NCBI GenBank assembly: GCA_019843655.1
Contig: JACDQD010000001.1
Location: 38,610,392 to 38,674,391, forward strand
Direction of reading: 5' to 3'
DNA length: 64,000 nt
DNA from: Lethocerus indicus
Lineage: Eukaryota > Arthropoda > Insecta > Hemiptera > Belostomatidae
Made by a program: the position numbers and the translations under genes. The notes under the pieces were generated by a model. It was not told where the DNA came from. It ran no database searches and saw nothing but the letters and a program-made list of their open reading frames with translations. Shown here piece by piece: positions 57,825-64,000 of this stretch (positions are counted from its first letter, which is position 1; each line of letters opens with the position of its first letter).

Positions 57825-58110
57825 CTTTACCCCAATAATTAAATACTGAAATCGTGTTTGCAATTAGATTTCATACTATTTTATATATTTGTGAAAAAAA
57901 CTCTTTTCAAAATCCCAATCCTTGCCGACAAGGTAAATCTTTGGAACAATAGGAGATCCTAAGGAGGACGGATTCCATAAAATCGATCTCGAACATTTTT
58001 ATATCTGTCTCTTAGTGGGTCCCACCCCTTCCGGGCGATTTGGAAATCCGATGGAGGCCGGAGAAAATTCTTCCGGAAAGGAAAGAAGGGCTCTGTATAA
58101 AGGTAGAGAG
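57825..58110 (+). repeat. Dispersed repeat E, rearranged copy
   Basis: The blocks TATCCGTCTTTACCCC, ATCCCAATCCTTGCCGACA and GGCCGGAGAAAATTCTTCCG are shared with 61.5-61.8 kb, but the order differs, which implies rearrangement. Confidence 0.4.
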
Positions 58111-58519
58111 TTAATTCGGGGAAGGGGAGGCAGAAGCGGAGAAAGTCGCTTTTCGAACCCTCCCCCTGTCCCAAGTAAACTGTCGACCGGCGTAAGGTCT
58201 TCTTGTGTTCAACCCCCCTTACCGAAACATTCGTATTCCGTTTTGGGGGGTCCCTTCCTGTTGTTCGCCAGAACAACGAGCCCATTGTTCCGACCCAAGA
58301 TTTGCATTATCAGGACCGGACAATGGCGGAAGGAGGAGAATTCGACCGATAAAATTAGCGCCGCTCAGAACCCCGCACGGATTTATTATATTCGCGGACT
58401 TGCAGAGATTTCCCGCGGTCGCAGTTTAAGTTATTGAGGGAGAATTAGAACGGAAACGAAGGTTTCGGAGTTCTACTTGTAAAGAACCGCATTTTCGATC
58501 TTCAGGATTTTTTTCTCTT

Positions 58520-58625
58520 TTTCTTTTGGTCACAACTACAATATTTACGATTATATTCAGAGGCGGTGCAAATTGCTAACAGTAATGTACACTTGAAGAG
58601 GAATCCACTCATTGGTCTACACCTG
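58520..58625 (+). repeat. Repeat family R2, partial copy
   Basis: GGTCACAACTACAATATTTA, then GGCGGTGCAAATTGCTAACA, then AAGAGGAATCCACTCATTGG matches the family order with the hairpin end missing. Confidence 0.48.
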
Positions 58626-58828
58626 ATCTTTAAGAAAGTTCAATTTTTTGGAATAACCCCAATAATCCGATAAAGACCTCATAAGCCACTTAAAAAATCC
58701 TCTCGAATCCAAAAAACAAAGAATTCCCAAAACTCCAAAACGAGAATAGTAATAAGTATGGGCCGGTAGGGCAACACATTGTTATCCCCTCTTACCAATA
58801 TAAATTCTCACCTTATATTACCTTATAC

Positions 58829-58936
<108 letters not shown>

Positions 58937-59732
58937 CAGAAGACCGTGAAAACTAGAGTTCTTGACTCCGACCATATTCTAATCCCTCGCAGAAAACAAA
59001 ACAGGCATTCCAAATTGTTTTATTTAAACATTTATTTGCCCTACTTGTAAACTAAAATTCAAAAGAGATGAGGGTAATCGTAATTTTAACTTAGAGAAAA
59101 TATTAAGAGAGTATTTTACAAGCACTCGGACTGGTAATTATCCAACTGCATTTCTCTTGTAGAAATAGTTTCTTGATTGTTTTAGAGATCATGCTTTCAC
59201 TTTCTTTTCTCTAGCATTTAAAACTTTTAACTGCACTTCCAACTTTCTTTCCCTCAAATGTAATCATTTGGAAGTTGCAATGGAAGTTCAGCTGTTTCGG
59301 GGATTCGGGCGATATTCGGGGGATGACGGTCGAGCAAAACCGGGCGCTTCCGAGGAGGAATTTTTACAGGACGAAGTTTGGTCTATAAAACTCATGGATT
59401 TTTTTTGGGTCCCTTGGGTTAAAATATGAAAGGGTAATTAGTTTCCCTTTCACGCTCTGATCGCCCGGACAACAAACAAACACGCGAAGGCGTAATCAAG
59501 CTTGCCCGTCCGTACCAGCCTCGGCACTTTCACAACATCATCAATTCCGGTTTAGGCCTCTTTGTACGGTCAACCAACAATCCAGCAATCGTATCAATGG
59601 GCCAAAATTCAACACGCTAATTATTAATAAAAGACAGACTTCATAGTGAACACAAACGACAGAAATTAGGAATGAAATAATTCACATGCTCCTATACCAG
59701 TAATAAATTGTGCCAATAAAACCGCACGCATG

Positions 59733-59738
<6 letters not shown>

Positions 59739-59775
<37 letters not shown>
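59739..59775. repeat. (CA)n microsatellite
   Basis: About 18 CA units after a GCACGCGCG lead-in; the upstream CAATAAAACC is shared with the 50.4 kb repeat. Confidence 0.96.
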
Positions 59776-59777
<2 letters not shown>

Positions 59778-60276
59778 AGATTCCCGTAGCGCCTACTCTT
59801 GTGCATATGCAAGAAGCTGAATATATTCCAAGGCTGTTAATGAGTGGCTCCTCTTTTTTTTCTCTACCTCGCCAAATCCCGGTAGGAATCCTTAAAGAAT
59901 TTTCAAAGTAGGGAACTAGGAGGGGGCTAATTTGCATTGGGAACTGCATCTAAAAAGGACCCCGTCCAAAAGGAGAACCGCGTCGGCGGCTTGAACAAAG
60001 AACCTGGAAGGGCATTAATTCCCATTTAAAAACACTTTTTTTCTGCCCTCTTTCTGGACCGATTTTCTACAAAACATAGGTCTTAAAATTTTCAGCCCCC
60101 GATTAGTCTCCATCCCCACTCTTTCATTTTCTTCATTAATACTTCGAGGACACAGACCTAGGCTTGTATTTCTTATGTTTGTAAACTTGTTTTCTACAGT
60201 AGAAGAGTGACAAATTTTTCTTCGATGCAAATAAACTATTATTATTCACTGTGTAAAAAAACATTGGGGTACAATA

Positions 60277-60462
60277 CGAGGGTGGCTGGATTAGTATTTT
60301 GAACAAAATTATTTTTATTTTGCAACACAATCTCCGTTTAGGGAGATACACTTGGTCCAACCAGCTTCCAATTTCTAGCTCCCGTCCGAAAAGTATTTTT
60401 TTTAAAGCTGATAAAATAACTATTCACCTTATACTTTTGCCTTATTTAACAAATCGCCCTCG
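60277..60462 (-). mobile_element. Internally deleted mariner keeping the transposase C-terminus
   Basis: TA-flanked ends read CGAGGGTGGCTGG on the left and CGAGGGCGATTTG on the right (inverse). They give a TACGAGGG-type inverted repeat with the duplicated TA at 60275-60276 and 60463-60464. On the minus strand, 60366 to 60315 encodes AGWTKCISLNGDCVAK and then a stop. This matches the usual C-terminus of mariner transposases (WxKCIxxxGDY). All catalytic regions are deleted, so this 186-bp copy is non-autonomous. Confidence 0.68.
60315..60366 (-). pseudogene. Mariner transposase C-terminal remnant
   Basis: Sixteen residues (AGWTKCISLNGDCVAK) are followed by TAA on the minus strand, just inside the TACGAGGG terminal repeat. 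This is the expected place for the end of a mariner transposase gene. The DDD catalytic core and the DNA-binding domain are absent. Confidence 0.6.
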
Positions 60463-61507
60463 TATTTATAAAGCGCAAAAACCTATTACATCATTGTAAA
60501 TGACCTCGATGGCAGTTGAGTTTTAAAAAATCAATCGAGTCTGAACGTTAGAAATGTTTGGGTTCTCCCCACCGTAGGTATCCGGTAGATTTAAAAAAAA
60601 TAAATAATTAAATGTTTACTTATTCAGTGTAAACTGATAATTCTATTTATAGGTTCTATATATGGAACACGGTGATATAAAATATAAAAAAAGAAAATTT
60701 TCGTCTTCAAATAAATGGTCGGGAAGGCCCGAATGGTCGTAGTGCTTGCCTAGGACCGGCACCTAGGCCCGTTTAGATTCTCGTCACCCTCAGTAGCATT
60801 CCGACCATAATACAGGTGCGGTATTTAGGCGTACTAGGTAGAGCCATCGGATGCCGCTCATCTTTCAAATACGCGCCCGCCGCCTTTTGTGATACGACTA
60901 AATTGTCACTAAATTGCTAACTGTGCACACGCGTTTATATTTTGGTGAAGTAATAATATATTAATTTGTTCAGAAGTGCAGGTTTGCCATGCAAAAATAT
61001 AACAAAATTCACTCCCGAATCACCAATCATTCTAAACCAATGGTCCATACCCTACTACCTCCCGATATCTCAATAGGTCACCTGAAAAGGAAGCGACCAC
61101 GTGATCTAAACATAATCCTAAATCTATCCTAGTTTCGATTTTTGTCGTTATTTATTTGTATGACGGGGATATATTCTTTACTGTGGTAAATTGGGAAAAT
61201 ATTTGAACGTGTGAGCCGTCAAATTTTCGCGATCTGAACGTTATTTAATAACGCCCAAATTCCGGACCCGTTGCCGGCTCTCAATGTATCCGGCTGTTTA
61301 CAATTCAACCTCATCAATCTCACCCTCTCGATTAGTAATTTGCCCTAATGCTCCTATTTTCTGTCGGGTTTATTTTTGCCCGTATTTGACGTCCAATTGA
61401 ACAGGGCAATCGCAAAATATACAGTAGTCGCTGGACCCGGGCAGGTCCATTCTATACTCTAAAATTTACATCTTCTCTCGGCCTTAAGGCTACTGAATAT
61501 AATGTTT

Positions 61508-61815
61508 AATGGATTTCGCGTATATCCGTGGTTTTTTTGTATATCCGTCTTTTTCCAAGTTCCCACCGACGGTCCGGAAATCCGTAATAAATAGGCTGGA
61601 GAAAATTCTTCCGGAAGCGAAAGAAGCAATAACCGAATGCATAAAATTATCAATCGTTAATGGACTTGGCGTATTTACCTATCCGGTCTTTTTCCGGGTT
61701 GCCCCTACAATTAAAACTAACGAATATACTAAAATATGTCTTTAAAAATATTTGTGAAAAGGAACCCTCGCCTTCAGACGGCTGTTTCAAATTCCCAATC
61801 CTGGCCGACACAGCG
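61508..61815 (+). repeat. Dispersed repeat E, fuller copy
   Basis: CGGAAATCCGTAATAAATAG, GCTGGAGAAAATTCTTCCGG and, later, TTCCCAATCCTGGCCGAC match 57.90-58.10 kb. Inside it, a phrase of about 50 bases beginning TTAATGGA and ending GTCTTTTTCC occurs twice, about 150 bases apart (61505 and 61656). Confidence 0.45.
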
Positions 61816-62339
61816 CGCAAAGACCGCTTGCGGTTCATAAATATTCGATGAAAGTTTTAAAAGAAAAAAAAATAGAAAAGTAATTCACGAATAATTGCGT
61901 GGGGGAAGGACGACATAAAAGATCCCCCGTTATACCACGGCGCCCCGCCCGACTGTTCATCGGTCGACGGGTCTTTATATAAAACGATAAAAAGTATATT
62001 TAAAAGACTCCTTTCTAAAATGTCTGGGGGACAGCTCGGGTTACATTTTGTATGATAAGAAACAACCACACTTACAATGGACGACTCATTTTCAGAAATT
62101 CAGTCCATACGAGTGCTATGACAATCTGTGAGCAACATACGCTTAGGTTCGCTTCTATAAATATATTCAAATAGTTTATTTAACTTAACGAAATTTATCT
62201 GTCTCTATATGTTATGTACAGATCTCGATGAAGGGCCGAATTGACCTAATTATATAAACGTTTTCAGGTTTGTACTTTTATTTTTGTTAATGGCTCCAAG
62301 AGCGCTACGTTCACACTACGCCCTCAACTGATATATTCT

Positions 62340-62395
62340 TTAACACAAGGTTTACGCAAGTTTCTTATGTGTCCATTTGACGCTCGGTGGGGCGG
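62340..62395 (-). mobile_element. Family K terminus, copy 5
   Basis: TTAACACAAGGTTTACGCAA is followed by TTTCTTATGTGTCCATTTGA and CGC, the same order as copy 4. The match fades after the GTCAA-type segment. Confidence 0.45.
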
Positions 62396-63738
62396 GGGAG
62401 GAGGCCGTTACAACCATTTCCTTTACATTTACCTATAAAGATTTCTACCGTTATTAGGCGTTGAGGACTCAATGGCCTTATATTCGGCGGCTTTAACGCC
62501 CGAGTCCTGAGGAAAAGGTTCGAAAACCGAACCGCCACCGGTTCTTTACATTAACGTAAGCTCTCTGAAAAGAACCCGAGGGACTAAGATTTCATGGCAG
62601 ACTGAACCCGGAGCGGCACCTCCTATAGCCGATACAGAATCGATCTCCCGTCGACAATAAGGACATGTTTTATAATACTTTGGTCGAGGGTCGGCTGTAA
62701 GGGATCGAAATAAATATGTAAATTTAAATTCGTTTTTTCCGTCGAAGCTCCCTCGAGTGGACATTACAGTTATATCTCTATTTAATCAAATTTAGTCATT
62801 TCATTTTGCATTTTTACGCTCGCCCGCATTGGCATTCATATTTTCTGTACATACGTTATTATTAATGTCTCTATTCTGTATTTAAAAAGTCTAAGCGCGC
62901 AGAGCTACGATTGATTACTTCCCGCCTTTAACATGTTGTAATTATTCTTTATTCTTTGTACTACTAAAAACTAAAAAAAGATGTGCATCGTGTGAATCAT
63001 TCCAAAGAGTCTGGAATAAATAATAGTCGTAATTTCGTTTAATTCCAGTTGTTAGAAATCGTCAAAGGTGATGAGCGTTAATTGTACGAAAAGTACTATT
63101 ATATAATTTACTCGCGTTCAAATAAGGATCAACCGATGTGTCTACGCTACCTTAAATGGTAGACTTCATCGGTCGAACTGACTAGGGCAGTTAGACTTGT
63201 CCTTATCACCTGCTTTCGTCGTTAGTCCCCCTTCGATCCTACTGCTTGAACCATTACAATATTTTAAAATAAAGATGCTGTTTAAAACAAGTCTAATTTC
63301 ATGTATACGTTTCTGAGACCGCGAGTGTTTGAAATAACATCGACCGACCGGCGTCTCCACTATCTGTGACCGCGGTACTTTAATTAATTACAGAAATTCC
63401 TAATACTTATCTCGAGCACCTTAAAAACCAATTTTTTGCAAAGATGTATTAAATTAAAACCGTAATTAGTTCCCCACCCGGGTTTATATTGCGGATCAAC
63501 GCCCGGGAATCAATTTCCTCCGGAGTCCCTCCAGGATGTACCCCTCTTCGTCGAGACTCGCTTATCGCACCCCCCCCCCACACACCCCTTCTCCATTTCT
63601 ACGTTGGCGGCTTATCGCGATTCCGGCTGCGGACCCTGGGTTTCGGGGTTGGCGCACCACCACCGACTAACGGGGGAGTGGGAAACTCTCACTCTCCCTC
63701 TCTCGCGCCCTATCTCTCTCTCCCTCTCACCCTCCCTT

Positions 63739-63773
<35 letters not shown>

Positions 63774-64000
63774 TCCAACCTACTAACACAGATCGATAGC
63801 GGAGTGGGTGAGAGCGAGAGTGAGAGTGCGAGTAAGAGTGGGACCGAGGGAGAAAGAGGGTATGCCAGAGCCGAGCTGAAAAGAGAGAGAAAGTGGCCGG
63901 GGAGTCGGCCGCTAATGGAGAACCGGAGAGACTGCTAACAATCGCCTTTAAAAATAACAAATCACTTAACCGAATTAAGCGGCTCCCGAAAGAGAATAAC
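62396..64000. other. Unassigned, ending in CT-rich sequence
   Basis: No gene recognised; poly-C at about 63571 and the CT tract near the end. Confidence 0.5.
63695..63780. repeat. CT-rich tract with (CT)n core
   Basis: Pyrimidine-rich sequence with a pure (CT)n run from about 63743 to 63769, then at 63805-63850 a GAGTGAGAGTGCGAG purine stretch. The 149-codon frame across it is a compositional artefact. Confidence 0.92.

Overview
The window looks like non-coding chromosomal DNA from an arthropod, most likely an insect. It is AT-rich but still full of CpG. It carries long (TA)n, (GA)n and (CA)n microsatellites and decayed DNA-transposon ends of kinds common in insects: mellifera-type mariner, a TACGAGGG-type mariner, TTAA-targeted piggyBac-like ends and hAT-like ends. 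I see no operons, ribosome binding sites, rRNA genes or convincing tRNAs. The longest open frames (179-183 codons) cross GC-rich repeats and match nothing I know.

The only coding sequence I can defend is one internal exon on the minus strand at 22001-22167. It has a branch-point-like CTAAT, a pyrimidine tract, a CAG acceptor and a GTTAGT donor. Its 55 codons read like the helical core of an R7-RGS binding protein (RGS7BP/RGS9BP family, membrane anchors of R7 RGS-Gbeta5 complexes). The other exons are not visible, so much of the window may be introns of this gene.

The most interesting content is a dispersed repeat family. At least eleven near-complete copies and several fragments of a 37-base motif have the layout of a type I hammerhead ribozyme: stem I GCTA/TAGC, CTGANGA, a small stem II, GAAA, a very short palindromic stem III (ACCGGT), a GTC-type cleavage triplet, then the closing stem I strand. 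Penelope-like retroelements are known to carry minimal hammerheads of this kind. At two loci (17.05-18.57 kb and 37.3-38.5 kb) two such motifs face outward in inverted orientation around a conserved AT-rich arm and a tandem array of a 70-bp unit. At 17-18.6 kb the array has about 12 units. I do not know this architecture from a named element.

Layout. 0-12 kb: a 514-bp piggyBac-like element with intact TTAA sites (1538-2051), a hammerhead-like copy at 4.28 kb, a (TA)27 tract and a TTAA-ended repeat at 8.5 kb. 12-16 kb: mixed short repeats and one hammerhead-like copy. 17-18.6 kb: the first full hammerhead/array element. 19-22 kb: a mariner end, twin hairpins and the RGS-binding exon. 22-31 kb: mostly unassigned, with a complete 328-bp mariner MITE at 27.67 kb and twin palindromes at 29.37 kb. 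31-38.5 kb: a cluster of hammerhead-like copies ending in the second array element. 40-48 kb: mariner, hAT and short-repeat fragments and (TA)25. 48-64 kb: further short repeats, a second mariner MITE (54.6-55.1 kb), a foldback (56.6 kb), a (TA)n(GA)n tract, an internally deleted mariner that keeps the transposase C-terminus (60.28-60.46 kb) and a CT-rich tail.
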